A stretch of DNA of 64,000 bases, from assembly GCF_026151205.1 (NCBI RefSeq), contig NC_087072.1:11568169-11632168 (forward strand), read 5' to 3'. Origin of the DNA: Bolinopsis microptera. Its lineage: Eukaryota > Ctenophora > Tentaculata > Lobata > Bolinopsidae. The notes below the pieces were generated by a model, which did not search any database, was not told where the DNA came from, and saw only the letters and a list, made by a program, of their open reading frames with translations. The position numbers were made by a program, and so were the translations under genes. Of this stretch, positions 26,571 to 45,329 are shown in pieces. Every line of letters starts with the position of its first letter. Position 1 is the stretch's first letter.

Positions 26571-26892
26571 CTAAATCGCTCGCCCAAATTCAAAGAAAAT
26601 TCTTGTGAAAAGGCCCTATAGGCATTTTGGACGCTGATTCCGAATCACCCCCATGACGTAGGGTTAAAATGCTTCCCTGGAAAGTTATGGGCAAAAAACC
26701 GTTTTGGTCACGTGACAGGCTAGTAAAACGTGAATTCGATTATTTAGGGCTCGGGTTAGGGTCGTGGTTAAGATTATGGATAGCTTCGGGGTTATGGTTA
26801 GGGTTGGGATTAGGGTTTATGTAAAACCTTTTTGAACGGCTGCAAAACCAAAAAAACCAAAGTCACGTTAAATTTTTGGGCGAGCGATTTAG
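26571..26892. mobile_element. Tc1/mariner-type MITE, copy 2, with telomere-like interior
   Basis: A 322-bp element with termini CTAAATCGCTCGCCCAAA and TTTGGGCGAGCGATTTAG between TA dinucleotides (26569-26570, 26893-26894). The segment 26748-26822 contains repeated GGTTAGGG / GATTAGGG blocks that resemble degenerate TTAGGG repeats. It is oriented opposite to copy 1. Confidence 0.88.
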
Positions 26893-26935
26893 TATGTAGT
26901 AAGAGCCAGCTTCAAAGGATTGACATCGTGAATTA

Positions 26936-27231
26936 GACCAAAACCCATAATCATGGGTAGAGTGGACCGCGCAACAGTGTCTCTCTCTCTGCCAAACAAA
27001 AGGAAATGCAACCCAAAAAGATTTTACAGCATGTCAGGGATATAATGAATTGAAACTTTATAACAATCCGTAAGCCGTGAATGAATGGGAAAAGCGAGCG
27101 ACCGATTTCATTCTCGGTATCAATTTGCATTTGCGGACGGTTATTCAAACTAATATCATTTCCTTTTGTTTGGCAGAGAGAGACACTGTTGCGATCCACT
27201 TTACCTATGAATATGATTATGGGTTTTGGTC
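26936..27231. mobile_element. MITE with inverted repeats of about 80 bp
   Basis: The left arm starts GACCAAAACCCATAATCATG and includes ACAGTGTCTCTCTCTCTGCC. The right arm is its inverse, with GGCAGAGAGAGACACTGTTG and ATGATTATGGGTTTTGGTC-like sequence. No target duplication was identified with confidence. It lies 43 bp from the mariner-type MITE copy 2. Confidence 0.85.
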
Positions 27232-27550
27232 AAATATCATCTCTTTTTGATTATCGTGTAATTGTAAACTCATAACTTCATTATTAAGGAGGTAATTTCA
27301 ACGATTTCGAAACTTTACCTTTGAAAACATTTATATATTGTTTAATTGTTAATAAGCATGCAAAGTTTCAAAAGATTTCAAAAAGAACTTGGATCACAAC
27401 GGGACTCCAAAGTTGATAAAAATCATGAAAAAGCAATTTTCTTTCATATTTCAATTTTGGCGTGTCCAATTTTTCTATTTTCAACTTTAAACTAGCCTAA
27501 AACAAAATTTACACCTTTAGGAAGCAAAATTAAGCTCCACAACACAAGGA

Positions 27551-27621
27551 TTACCTGGGGACCCCAGGCTATTATGTTCATAAACATTTGGCGGAATGAC
27601 AGGCTGAGCGCGGCCCAGTAA
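27551..27621. mobile_element. 71-bp mini-element with 8-bp target-site duplication
   Basis: The element runs from TTACCTGGGGACCCCAGGCT to CGCGGCCCAGTAA and is flanked by an exact 8-bp duplication CACAAGGA (27543-27550 and 27622-27629). Its ends are imperfect inverted repeats (TTACCTGGG and CCCAGTAA). Related units are at 25525-25666, 25759-25838, 21838-21932, 43197-43275 and 46583 onward. Confidence 0.8.
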
Positions 27622-28019
27622 CACAAGGAATGGCCCAACACCAAAAAATACTAAATCACAACTTTTGTGTTTTTATAAAATTATTCTCTAAAAAAGCACC
27701 AACTTCAATAGCGAATATTTTTATGAAGGAGCAAGGTAGGAAAACTTTCCGGTAGATTTTCAGAATGCTTGAACAATTTTATCTAACTGGAATATCCCCT
27801 CAAATTTTGAATAAAATTACTCCTTAATGGTTTGACGGATGTTACTCGTCTAAAATTCTTCGAAGTAGCGCGCGCCGGGCTAGTCCATTAACAATGGACA
27901 ACTTTTTTTATAATGGTGTAAAATCGGTTTGAAAAGTTGTTATATTGTCAAAAATAAAGTTTTAAAAACGGTTAACTTGATGACGTCTAGTCATCAAGTT
28001 TGTCATACAACGTATGACA

Positions 28020-28165
28020 AACCCTCAGGGCCTTTTCAATTAGATTGCATTCATAGTCATACCCTCAGGGCCTTTTCAATTAGATTGCATTCATACCCTC
28101 AGCGCCTTTTCAATTAGATTGCATTCATACCCTCAGGGCCTTTTCACAACAATTTTTTAAAATTT
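28020..28165. repeat. 34-bp tandem repeat, about four copies, derived from a MITE end
   Basis: Units of CCCTCAGGGCCTTTTCAATT plus AGATTGCATTCATA. The last copy runs into GGGCCTTTTCACAACAATTT, TTTAAAATTTGAGTGAGCGG, which is the subterminal sequence of the mariner-type MITE at 25211-25732. Confidence 0.85.
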
Positions 28166-28169
28166 GAGT

Positions 28170-30696
28170 GAGCGGTAAAAAGGTGTAGCGAACTTTTTTG
28201 AATTCAATTTACAAAAATTACAAATAATTGTTAATACGTAATATGTGAACGACCCCTTATATTACGTAATGAACATTATTATTTTATTACGTAATGAACA
28301 AGTTAATTTAATCTAAAGAAGTGAAACAATTTGTTATCAGAAACTTTAATATCAATAACATTTCGTAGTATAATCCATGGGCAACAAACTACACATATTG
28401 TTAGTCTCTGATGTTTTCTGACCAAAATATTTTCAAAATATATCGGTACTGTCTGCCAGCTGACAATATTATCTTCTTTTATCTTCTGTTCACTTTCACT
28501 TTCGACAATATCATCATCCTCTACTTTCTGATTCGTTTTAAAATCTCTCGTCACCCATAGCATCTCTATTACTTCTTCACTGCATCATCATAAACTTCCT
28601 TTAACGACGGCACATTCACTGTTAGCTTCTAATATAACATTGAATACCCAACAGTCAACACACAATATTACATGTCTAAACCTCAATCTTAAGATCGGCC
28701 GCCATGACCTCGGGTATAATAGGTTGGCATTTAAATATGTTTTAAGGTGGTCCATATTTAAATTAACAGGATAAGTTCCGTCTTTTTTCTGTGCGCACTG
28801 TTTCAAGTGCCCAGGAAAGACCATTTTCACACACCTCTGATACGATAGTGTGTCTTTTTACAGATAACAGTGCTTTGGCTTCAATGACAAATCTTTCCAA
28901 TTGAACGACGAAGCGCCACCATCAGAAGCATGTCAATTGTCGTTTCTGGGCGTTTTCTTAAACAACCTCTTGCAATAAATGTATCCTCTCAAACCACTTT
29001 ACGGACTAACTATAATGGGCTGTGTGTATGGTTGCCGAGATGCTGTTGCGCACTAGTAACTCTCGACAAAAGACTTAAATTAGAATCTATAAAGTTCTCT
29101 TTTATCTATCGATACAATTACACACTGTAAAACTTGGCGGTATCCATAGACCAGGACACTATCCATGAACAGGTAAATTAGTTGCTGGAAAAGGTAGGGG
29201 ATATGTGGAGTGGGGCCAAACAAAGGCATCACCAGGGTAAAGATAACGTTGTATTCCCAAAGCCCCGAGAGCGGGCTGTCCATGGATAGTTTCAGCCTGC
29301 TGGAAAACAGCCATAAACTTGAAACCTAAGTTACTTTAATCGAATAATCAGTCAATTAGTTCCACAAATTAAGATAACGATTAAAACCTGGACAACTAGT
29401 CTCTAAAAGGAAAAACTTCAACCCCAAGAATTCAAGGCTGCAAGAAATTGTATCTATTCCAATTCAAAACTAAATATTCTCAAAACCATCTATGCAAATC
29501 AACCGAAACCGAGTTCAAACGCCATATTTTGCGGAAAAATTACGTTGAATATAACATTAAGGGTTCCTCATACATTCTACATAATTCAATGTTCATACAA
29601 CATTTCCAGCGTATTTTTCTGTCTCAGTACCACCGAATTACAAGTTCTTTAGAAAAATATAATCTTTAGGCACTTTGTGAGTGAACTATATAAATAACCA
29701 TAAGTATTGTAATGTGCCAAATTAAATTGTGATAAATACTATTAACGATTGTCACTCAAAGTGCCACTTCTGAAAATATCATCAGCTCATACTAACCTGC
29801 GAGTCACAAAGAGTAGTTAAACAGCCATAGTGGCATTCGACAGGGATGAATCAATCTATAATCGAGCAATTGAAAACTCTTTAATTCAAAATACAAACTA
29901 TCTATCAAGACAATTAGAAAACAATAAAACCTTGTAATTGTAGGCCAGAGACAATGTTCAAATGCAGGACGTTTTAAGTAGGAAAAAATAGCACCTGAAA
30001 GTTCAATGGAAAGAGAAATCTAATAGTGTCGGTAACGGTAATCATTTCAGCACTGCCTCATTAAAAGTAAAATAAAATGATTTAATTAGTCACTGAGCTA
30101 GGAATTCTTGATCTGCATTTGATCATGGTCCCACATTAAGATTCTTTGTTGAACCAAAAAATCGTGGGCTTATATTATGAAATAGTATCAAAATATACAA
30201 AAATTGAATTAACTAATAGCATTGAAAACAATGCAAATCGATTAACAAACATCAATAAAAACTTAGGTTTGCTCCTTTGGGCAGCTGTTTTAACAAGGCC
30301 TGGCCCAATTAACCATTGAGATTTGTTCATAGCAACTTAAATCTTTTTATTATCGTATGCTTGGTTACTGCTGGCATATCTAAAACGCTCTTTCAAAATG
30401 AACATAATACTCTTCACAGAGACTTCAAATATAAATAAGCGGTTCTTGCCACAGTGTCCAGCTTTTTTCTTGACTGGCATATTATCTGTTTTCTTCTTTT
30501 CATGTTAATAACAAATTAAAAATCAGTACTCGACCAATGATTTAAACTGAGTAATTACTGGACTAGCAACTCCACCCAGTTAATTGCGTGAAATGGATCT
30601 CAGCGAGGGTCTTTTTGTTCTATCCATTTTGTGATTTTTTTTAAAATTTTAGTTTTTAACTTTTTTTGGGTTGTTTTACATACTATTAAAGCTTGA
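28170..30696. other. Region without a recognisable gene
   Basis: AT-rich DNA between the MITE cluster and the 3' end of TENT4. Minus-strand ORFs at 28563-28303 and 28830-28588 have protein-like texture, but a two-exon model could not be made phase-consistent. A TTTATT at 30346-30351, which is AATAAA on the minus strand, lies about 350 bp beyond the TENT4 stop and is a possible polyadenylation signal for that gene. Confidence 0.45.
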
Positions 30697-37425
<6,729 letters not shown>

Positions 37426-37626
37426 GGTATTGGTCAAAACTTGCTTCTAGCAAAACTGCGGAACTATTAGTAAATAGATAACAACCAAAAATCCTAATAA
37501 AAAATTGTAATTAATCTATTTAATAAAACAAATTTTTTTAATAAAACAAAATTTTATTTTATACCCACAATCAATTCATATTTAGTTTAAATATTTTAAG
37601 TCAAATAACCATTTCACAGAAGTGGT

Positions 37627-38039
37627 TTTATTATTATAAATTAATTTGTGATATGTTTACAAGTGATAAATTAATAAATTAATTTACACTAAAAATGTAC
37701 AAAAAATACACAATTTTTACTTTGCAACACTGGTTCAGCACATGGCTGATCAAAAAATTTTGGTTTACATTTACTACTATAGTGTACAGCGTACAGTATA
37801 CATGCAAGGTAACTTACTGAATTGTTTAATACTAAATACATATTAAGTCTGACGTTGTTCAATGAATTAACCACGAAAACGTTCAATTTGTGTAGGAGGG
37901 TAAATGACACAATTGCTAGTAATGCTTTTTTGTGCCCGTTGACTACAACGAAAACTTTGCGGAGTTTCTCCAGACGGCTTTTATCGGAGTGCGGGTTATT
38001 TACTAGGTTATGCACAAGCCAGGCCAACATTTTTCCCAT
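37627..38039 (-). CDS. Unidentified 116-aa ORF upstream of TENT4
   Basis: A minus-strand frame starts at an ATG at 38039-38037 and ends at 37689. The N-terminal half, MGKMLAWLVHNLVNNPHSDK, SRLEKLRKVFVVVNGHKKAL, LAIVSFTLLHKLNVF, is amphipathic and protein-like. A donor-like GTAAGT lies within the codons after VLNNS, so the tail may be intronic. AATAAA on this strand (37632-37627) follows the stop by about 60 nt. I recognise no family. It may be a small gene, a first exon or chance. Confidence 0.22.
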
Positions 38040-38285
38040 TTTTGTTTAAGTGTCAGCCGTGCTACCAGGTTGCAGAGTATGTTCAATATTTAAAAAATCA
38101 TACACATTTATTAATATCAGCGTCCAATCTAGCTGCAAACTTTAGACACCACAGTTCAGCCGTCAAATACCATTTAAGTGAACACCGAGACACAAGGTTT
38201 AGGTGTAATTTTTTAAATCACTTTTATAAATGGATGATTTAGTAGTTGTTGTGGAAAGTCACAGTCACTGCCCCATATAATTAAA

Positions 38286-38402
38286 AAAAAGGGGGACCCC
38301 AACCCATGTAGCTGAGACACCTCACAGCAAGTAGACCAAAGTGGCTCTTGCTTGTGAACGGTGCATCAACTACCTGCCGAAGCGGTGGGTTGGGAGTCCC
38401 CC
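38286..38402. repeat. Inverted-repeat element
   Basis: GGGGGACCCCAACCCA at the left and TGGGTTGGGAGTCCCCC at the right form 16-bp imperfect inverted repeats around about 85 bp. It is probably a small MITE. No target duplication is evident. Confidence 0.6.
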
Positions 38403-40394
38403 CTGGGATCATTTCGTCCGTAAAATTGTATACAATATAAAATAGTACAGTAAAATATCTACAAAATTTACATAAACAAATCTAGGAGACCTCAAAGCTT
38501 GTCTTCTGGGGGATGAGGTTGAAGGAAACGTCTTGCAGTTCAAGATGCTTGGCTGTTGATCTTCCTCTGATTCCCCTCAGTACAATGAGTGTACTTCTTA
38601 ACAGATCAAATCTGAATCATGTTCTGATATGATTTTTGACTTGGCTCTTGGCTTCTTTTTTGTGGTCAGCTATCATCTCAGAGACACAATCTACAAATAC
38701 AGTGCAGAGCGCGAGCGGTCCTATACCTCCGGAGGTTGTGAAATGATCCTTTCTCTGACTCGCCCCATATATTAGTGTTATGTCACGGTTCGGATTATTG
38801 GCCAAGAATAAACACATGTGCGCGCTGAAGATACCCGCGTAAATGTCGAAGTAGTCGATTCACAAGGATAGAGAATATCATTTTGTGTGGCTATATAATA
38901 ACTATATATTATGACACAGTGAAACTATCGGACTACGATGTAACATGTATGGGGATTTGCCATCCCATGGCAACATTAAAATATATACCTCATTTTACCT
39001 AATCCCAAATTTGCCCTTTTTGGCTTGCCGAATGAGGTAAAATGAGGTAAATTTCGGCAATTTTATCTCTAGTCCCTAAACGTCCCAGAGACTTGGAATT
39101 TTAGTTTAAAATAACCGCAAAAAGCCACATTTATATACAAAGCAACATAAGATCCCCAGTGCTTTGTTTAAAGATATCGACAAAAAAAATAGTACTAGAA
39201 CTTGAGCTAGGAAAGTCGTAGGGACTCAAATCTTAGCTTAAATGTTAAAACAACCGCAAAAGTCACAATTATGTACAAATTATGAAGCGATTTAAGCTCT
39301 CAATGCTTATTGCTTATTTGTAGAGATATCGACAAAAATCAGTCATTTTGGCTACACGCACAAAGAAAGGTACCAAATGAGGCAACTAGTTTGATCTTTT
39401 TTGTGCTCAAATTTGCAATATGTGCGTTTTAGTTACGAACAGAGAGTTCTCTTAATAATTTACCCTCAAATTATATATGGAGTTTCAGCAAAAAAAGCAC
39501 CGAGGGATTAAGGAAAAAAAAAAAAAAAAAAAGGAAGCAACTCACGGTATCACTCTCATAAGAGACATGTTTCATCATTTACCGGAGTTGCAACCAAATA
39601 TACACAATAAGGTTTGGTACTTTATCCGTACCTCCCCTTTCATAGAAATAATAGCAAAAATATACACCTATCTTTAAGAAATCAACATCTGATATAAAAC
39701 ATTCGATCAACCAAAGTTAAAACAATTTTGCTGTTAATTAAGGTGATAGGGGCCGGGTTAAAAACCCTGAAATGGAAGGCGATGGGTAAGACAAAAATGT
39801 TTGAATTTGGTCATAATCTCTCTGCTTTTTACTAATACATCAATCAGATTCCTTACTGGCTCCACTGATCATTCCCCTCTATAATTTTGCCCAGCATTAA
39901 GCCCTATAACGTTGGTTATCGGTTTGCAGTTGTCATATTAATTATTAACCTTGCTTTTTTTGCTTACAATATCAGCAATTTTACTTGTAGCGCGATGCGT
40001 TACTGTGCCGCGCCGCGCACTTAATAAGGCTTCTCACAGCGACAGTAACGGGAATTCCAGTTTTCCAACTCCCAGCTGCTGGGAGTTGAAACTACCGGAG
40101 CGCATTTTTATTTGAATTCAAATTGGAGTCGAGCGCTACGTTATACTCAATATATAGCTCGTTTCAAGACGAAACCTTTATTTGTTCAGTTTGTCTTTCG
40201 ATTACGTTGCTATAATTCTATTTTAAATCGTATTTGCGAATTTTCTTCATTAATCTTATGAACCAGCTGATTTTCGTAACAGTACACTAGTACTTATTTC
40301 TTAATGTTATTTTTCCTCACAAGGAAGTGTTTAAAGTTCAATTATTTGTTTCATGGTATCACAATATCTCAACTAAACAATGACCGATACCAAT
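38403..40394. other. Gene-free repeat-rich stretch
   Basis: No gene supported. The segments 39081-39190 and 39225-39345 are diverged duplicates (AACCGCAAAA..CACA, AGATATCGACAAAAA). A GTAGCGCGATGCGTTACTG..GCCGCGCC block at 39986-40022 recurs at 48947-48986. An A18 run lies near 39514. Confidence 0.45.
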
Positions 40395-40521
40395 TGTGAT
40401 TATTATATTCGTTCTCATTGTTTATCGTAAGTTGGTGAATGTATGTTTTCGCATATCTGCACAGTGTAACAATCAGGATTATCAGCGTCTTTATTAACGC
40501 ACTGTGCATTATCATTCTACC
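40395..40521. repeat. Direct repeat of about 120 bp, left copy
   Basis: Matches 42166-42288 over its length with few changes (GTATGTTTTCGCATATCTGC, ACAGTGTAACAATCAGG). Inside it GCACAGTG and CACTGTGC form a hairpin. It could be a terminal direct repeat of a 1.9-kb element. Confidence 0.8.
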
Positions 40522-42165
40522 CAGATTCGCTAGAAGGATTTAGTAGCCTATAATAATTAGATTTTCATCATCATCATAGTGGAAAAAGGCAACCGCCCAG
40601 TGTAAATTATTTGAGCTTAACTAAAATGTAATAGCGTGTACATGGTTAATGCTTAAAATATGTTAAGTCTTATAGCTCCTGCCGCATAATGTAAGATGAA
40701 GAATATTTTAAACTCTGGTTACCATGGAGACAGCCTTAAGTAGAACATGCACGAGTTGTCGTGTCAAATTAACCGTAATATTACAGTATATCATTATCAC
40801 CGGCTGTTTATGACATAAAAGCATACTAACTGCAGATTGGGCGACATCTGTCCGACAGCGACATCTGTCCGACTCAGAAAATAGTTTATTCGGACAATAG
40901 TTTATGTCGGATCCTACCGTACGATTTTCTTTAAACTTTCCATAAAGTATGGTGGTTATATAGGACGGATAATCTGTGTAAGATTGAGCTAGTTTCTATA
41001 TCTGCAAAATTTGAGATATCACCTTGAGTTGGTTGTCAGTTGTCTAATTGTTTTCAGTTGTCTAATTTATTTCAAAGGTACCGTTCCGGCCTGTTTGTCT
41101 ATAACTATGAATGTAACAATGTACCCAGCTATTCAAGATGTTACTGCACATGCATGTGAGAGTATAAAGACGTAACAAGCTTCTACGGTAAAATCACTCC
41201 AAAACCCAAACACAGCCTAACTTGGCGACACTGTCCAACATTTTCCTTCAGACAACTAAAAAGCTGTCCTCAATTTAACTTAACATAACAACAGCACATT
41301 TTTCCTAGGTATATTGCATATAGCCTTCTCTAACTAACTCATAATAATATTCTTTCTTAGTTCTTACACTGCATAATTCTCCTTATTAACCCGTCCCCGT
41401 CGCCATAGCAACAGATCTAGAGTCTAGACAGTACATGAGCTGGATATAGTTCATGAAACGCTGTACAAGGTGTGGCATATAATATAAATACATTAGTTTA
41501 CACTCATTCTTTGGCGCTTTAATCTACCCCGTACACTCCTTGACTATATTCCGAATAAGGCCAAGGTGTCCACTAAATTTCACTATTACGTAACTACCAG
41601 TTAGTGAGTTAGACTTGCTCCGGTAGTTAGTGCTTCCAAGTTAGGACTTCAATGCGTTGTGTAATTTTAGTTGATTGTAGACTCGGAAATGAAACTCGGG
41701 AACTTAAGGAAACAATTTTAAAACGAAACTATAGAAGTGTTGATTAACTATTGAGAGATAACTTTTACGGTTCACTTTTACTGGCACTCCTTGTGAGTCA
41801 GCCGATGAGCTTGATCCTGCAATCCAATAACATGACGTTTTTTTCCGGTGGTGATTCTTGGTAGTCCTTCCGGCATCCACCGAGCCGTATAATTATGGTT
41901 TTTATTGGTTCTTAATTATGGAACTGAGATACTTGTTATTAACCAGAACTCTAGAACTAGCGGTAGTGCTCATTGATTAATTGCAGCCGAAATTACTAAT
42001 TTAGACTGTGGCCTCCTAGGTCAGTAGCAATATCAGGTTGTAATGATTAATGGCCTCAGCTCTCTAATTTGTACGGTCTCTGGGCCTAGGTGTCAACAAT
42101 CCATGACTGAGATTATTTGCAATGCTTGTAGGCTAATGAGGCCTACAATTATACGGAACTTACAT
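40522..42165. other. Sequence between the two direct repeats, non-coding
   Basis: No reverse-transcriptase, integrase or other coding sequence is seen. The block 40915-41025 (CGTACGATTTTCTTTAAACT) is repeated at 51168-51260. Confidence 0.5.
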
Positions 42166-42288
42166 ATTGTGATTATTCGTTCTCGTTGTTTATCGTAAGT
42201 CGATGAATGTATGTTTTCGCATATCTGCACAGTGTAACAATCAGGTTTATCAGCGTCTTTATTAACGCAACTGTGCATTCTTATTCTT
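42166..42288. repeat. Direct repeat of about 120 bp, right copy
   Basis: Second copy of the repeat at 40395-40521, same orientation, about 1.77 kb away, with the same internal GCACAGTG ... CTGTGC hairpin arms. Confidence 0.8.
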
Positions 42289-44229
42289 CTCAGTTTCTCT
42301 ATTTTAGCTAAATTCCATTCTCTCCCTCTTCGAGATAGTTGCTTTCGTCCGCGTCAATTGTCAAGGACTCGCTCAAGCCCAAGGTAAGTTATTATCTATA
42401 ACGTATTTTTACAAACAGATTAATTGTTTTAGCCCGCCCTACATATAATACTTACCGAAGTTCCGATTATGCGAATGTTCAATTTATTGTCTATTTCGAT
42501 CGTGTCTATCTATTTGTTTAGAGTGTGGTGTATTTGTTAAGGATGTGTCGGGTTAATTAGCCCTCTTAGTCTATGATTTGTCATGAAATACGTACATTTC
42601 GACAGTTGCTTTTTAAAACCTTAACGCAATAATTTAGGAGATAATATTAAAAAGGAGGATCAACGAATGTTTCATATGGTACCAGCCCTGGAGCTGCCTC
42701 ATACAACGGATTGGTGGTTTCATTTGCAAGATGACAGACTTCTTCACTTCTCAATTCTCTAAGCTGTATCATCATATTCATATTATACTTATAAGATAAA
42801 GGTTGTTATTTTATAGTTTTACTCTGAATTAAGTACATTCATTCAACAATTCACTTTACTCGATAGCTTCTTTTAATTAACCCCCCTATTATGTTTTATT
42901 GATATTATTTGCCATTTGTTAAATTAGTGATATTTCCAGGTTTAAATTAGAGATAGTAATTGAGACAGAAAGCGGCATTAGGAATAAGGGAACGTGCTAT
43001 AGGATAGAATATTTCTTTAAACAGGTAACATTATTATAGTGAAAGTAATTACTAATTGGTATTATGTCTTAATGTGTACGGCAGATATCGTTAACATATA
43101 GTCATAACAAATATTTGTACAGCTGCTAAACGTCAAAAATGGGCCCCTTACACACTGCACACACACACACACACATGTTATTAGTATTCAACACTTTCCG
43201 GGGGACCCCAGGCTATACTATGCACATAAACATAGAGACTCGACAGACTGACCGGCGCCGCCTAGTAACTCCACACGTGCGCGCGGCTCTAACAATGCCA
43301 CAACTGTGGTTACACTCACACAGAATAGCAAACCAAATGTTTCTGATAATTCCATCTAAATAACACTTCTGTCAGCATTTAGCCTGAATTTGTCCGCTAT
43401 TCGCGCTCTAATGCTAATCACCATGACCAGTCGAAATAAATCAGTCTACGCCAGAACTTTTGGATTTTTCTTGGTACGTTACATGAAGTCGAGTGCCGAC
43501 TGTAATCGTTAAGTGATGGTCACCCTTTAGTTACGCCATTAAATAACCGCTTGTAAGTTCCCCTTTAAGATGTATATGCAGTGAAATTTTATACATATGC
43601 CCATACGTATCTAATATCTAATCTGGATGGAAATTCATATACGAGTTCAGACGACAAAATCTGGGTTTTAGGCTTTTCGGGTGATTTGGCCTTTCAACAA
43701 ATATTCAGCTACATAACGGTCAATATGTAGTTTAGACTTTAGGCTTACCTTTCATATTAATACAAGGGGGTATAGTACACTAAAATTTCCACTGCAGTTA
43801 TAGGTCATAGACTAAAATCAAGATGAAACGAGAAAGGTGAACACTGGATAAGGCGAAAAAGTTTCATAGAACTGATTACTTTCAGCAAACTAAGTAACAA
43901 GGTACGTGAAAACTGAAAAATATTAATTACCTTGAAGAATAAGGTACATCGAAACTAGTAACTTTTATTGAGCAGGTATATCGAAAATGGTAACTTAATG
44001 TGAACTTGGCAAATTAGTTTCATCAAAACTGGTAACCCTACTAAGTACTAAGAGAAAGAAAACCTCGCCGGTTGAAGACGATAGTTTTGATGTTCCGGTT
44101 AAAATATTTGATTTTTTCTTCACTTACTGGTCATTTCCGTCAAAAATTTAAGAAGAATGTTGACTGTTTAGGACACTAGTTTATATTACAACTTGAACGT
44201 GTTAGGAATTTTCAAGACATATTTATAAC
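42289..44229. other. Gene-free stretch with MITE ends
   Basis: No gene supported. It has a (CA)n run at 43160-43174. The stretch 43197-43275 is a degenerate TTACCTGGGG-family unit (GGGGGACCCCAGGCTATACT to CGCCGCCTAGTAA). The segment 43660-43750 resembles 59062-59142 (CATAACGGTCAATATGTAGT). Confidence 0.5.
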
Positions 44230-44682
44230 GTACGAAATGTGGCGGTTTTCCGAAAATTTCGCCATATTTTCGGACCGCCAAAATTTCGGTCGTCGTAATA
44301 GAATCCGTCGCATTATCTTTTAGCTTATGTCAATGACTGTGCCTTCACTGCTTTATTTTGTTTCTAAAAAGTAATATCAAGTAAAATAAATAAATAAATT
44401 CTGGCATCTTGGGACAAATTATCACCACACCAATGACGAATTGAATGTCAAGCAATACAGTTTAAATTTGCATTAAAATACATGTATGTGCTAACATGAA
44501 AGTCTTACAGTCTTAATACAGACTAAGTTTGAACATGATTTTACCGAATTTCAGAAATTTCCTTACTGCTTACTGTCACAAAAATTATGAAAAATACCCT
44601 TATTTTCTGTGACGTCCGAAATGTGACGGTTTTTGTATAATTTCGCCATATTTTCGGACCGCCAAAATTTCGGTCGTCGCAA
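44230..44682. repeat. Pair of 75-bp direct repeats
   Basis: 44230-44305 and 44608-44682 share CGAAATGTGGCGGTTTT-like sequence and a block reading CATATTTTCGGACCGCCAAA followed by ATTTCGGTCGTCG. They may delimit a small element of about 450 bp. Confidence 0.75.
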
Positions 44683-44723
44683 ATTGGTCCACCACAAAAA
44701 AGTCTTGTAAGGTAACAAGTAAC

Positions 44724-45188
44724 ATGGATCAATCAACGTCAATACAGCCACGCACTTATCTCATGAATTTGTATTTTGTTTGCATATTACGTACACGTAG
44801 TCACTTTATATTACGTAATCAATCACTTTTTGAACAATTTTTATACATGCAACTCATCCAACTTAACTGGGATATTATTAGACTTAGCTATTACAATTGT
44901 ATTAAAATCCCAATCGTTTTTACGCTAAACAGAACGGCTATGCTAGAAGCCGTAATAAATGGGTTTTATATAGATTCTGAACGCACACTTATTTCTCAGC
45001 AGGGGATCTACAATAAACTAAGACGGTCTATTTTTGGCCAGAAATTTGCGGAGTTCATTCGTCTTGCTATCAGTCTTGGCTGCAGTCTGGTTGTTTCTCT
45101 CAAAATCAGGTATATACTATTTAACTATCCTGCCTGGCTTAAACCCTGGTTATTAAAACTAAAAGCCTTCTTGCATGTTCATCGTTAG
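44724..45188 (+). CDS. Unidentified 154-aa ORF
   Basis: A single frame from the ATG at 44724 to the stop at 45186-45188. The N-terminal third is hydrophobic and basic. The part INGFYIDSERTLISQQGIYN, KLRRSIFGQKFAEFIRLAIS, LGCSLVV has protein-like helices. No family is recognised. It lies about 140 bp upstream of the broken hAT transposase in the same orientation and next to the 75-bp direct repeats. It may be part of that element, a small host gene or chance. Confidence 0.25.
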   Translation: MDQSTSIQPRTYLMNLYFVCILRTRSHFILRNQSLFEQFLYMQLIQLNWDIIRLSYYNCIKIPIVFTLNRTAMLEAVINGFYIDSERTLISQQGIYNKLRRSIFGQKFAEFIRLAISLGCSLVVSLKIRYILFNYPAWLKPWLLKLKAFLHVHR

Positions 45189-45329
45189 TTAAAAATAAAT
45201 CAGATTTGTGAATAATTTACTGTCATCTCCTTGGTAATTTCATGATAGAAATTGAACATTTTCTCTCATTTTCACACGTAGTATCTTATTTTCTTTCCCT
45301 CAGTGACGGTTCGAGGAGACACTGCATCT

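Noticed and set aside
26748-26822. An interstitial telomere.
   Set aside because: TTAGGG-like units are degenerate and form the interior of a repeated MITE present twice in the window.
28569-28840. A two-exon small gene on the minus strand (MVFPGHLKQCAQKKDG ... and VNVPSLKEVYDDAVKK).
   Set aside because: Both pieces look protein-like, but joining at the only plausible donor (CCGAG/GTCATGG) and acceptor (TTATATTAG) breaks the frame, and I know no family that matches.
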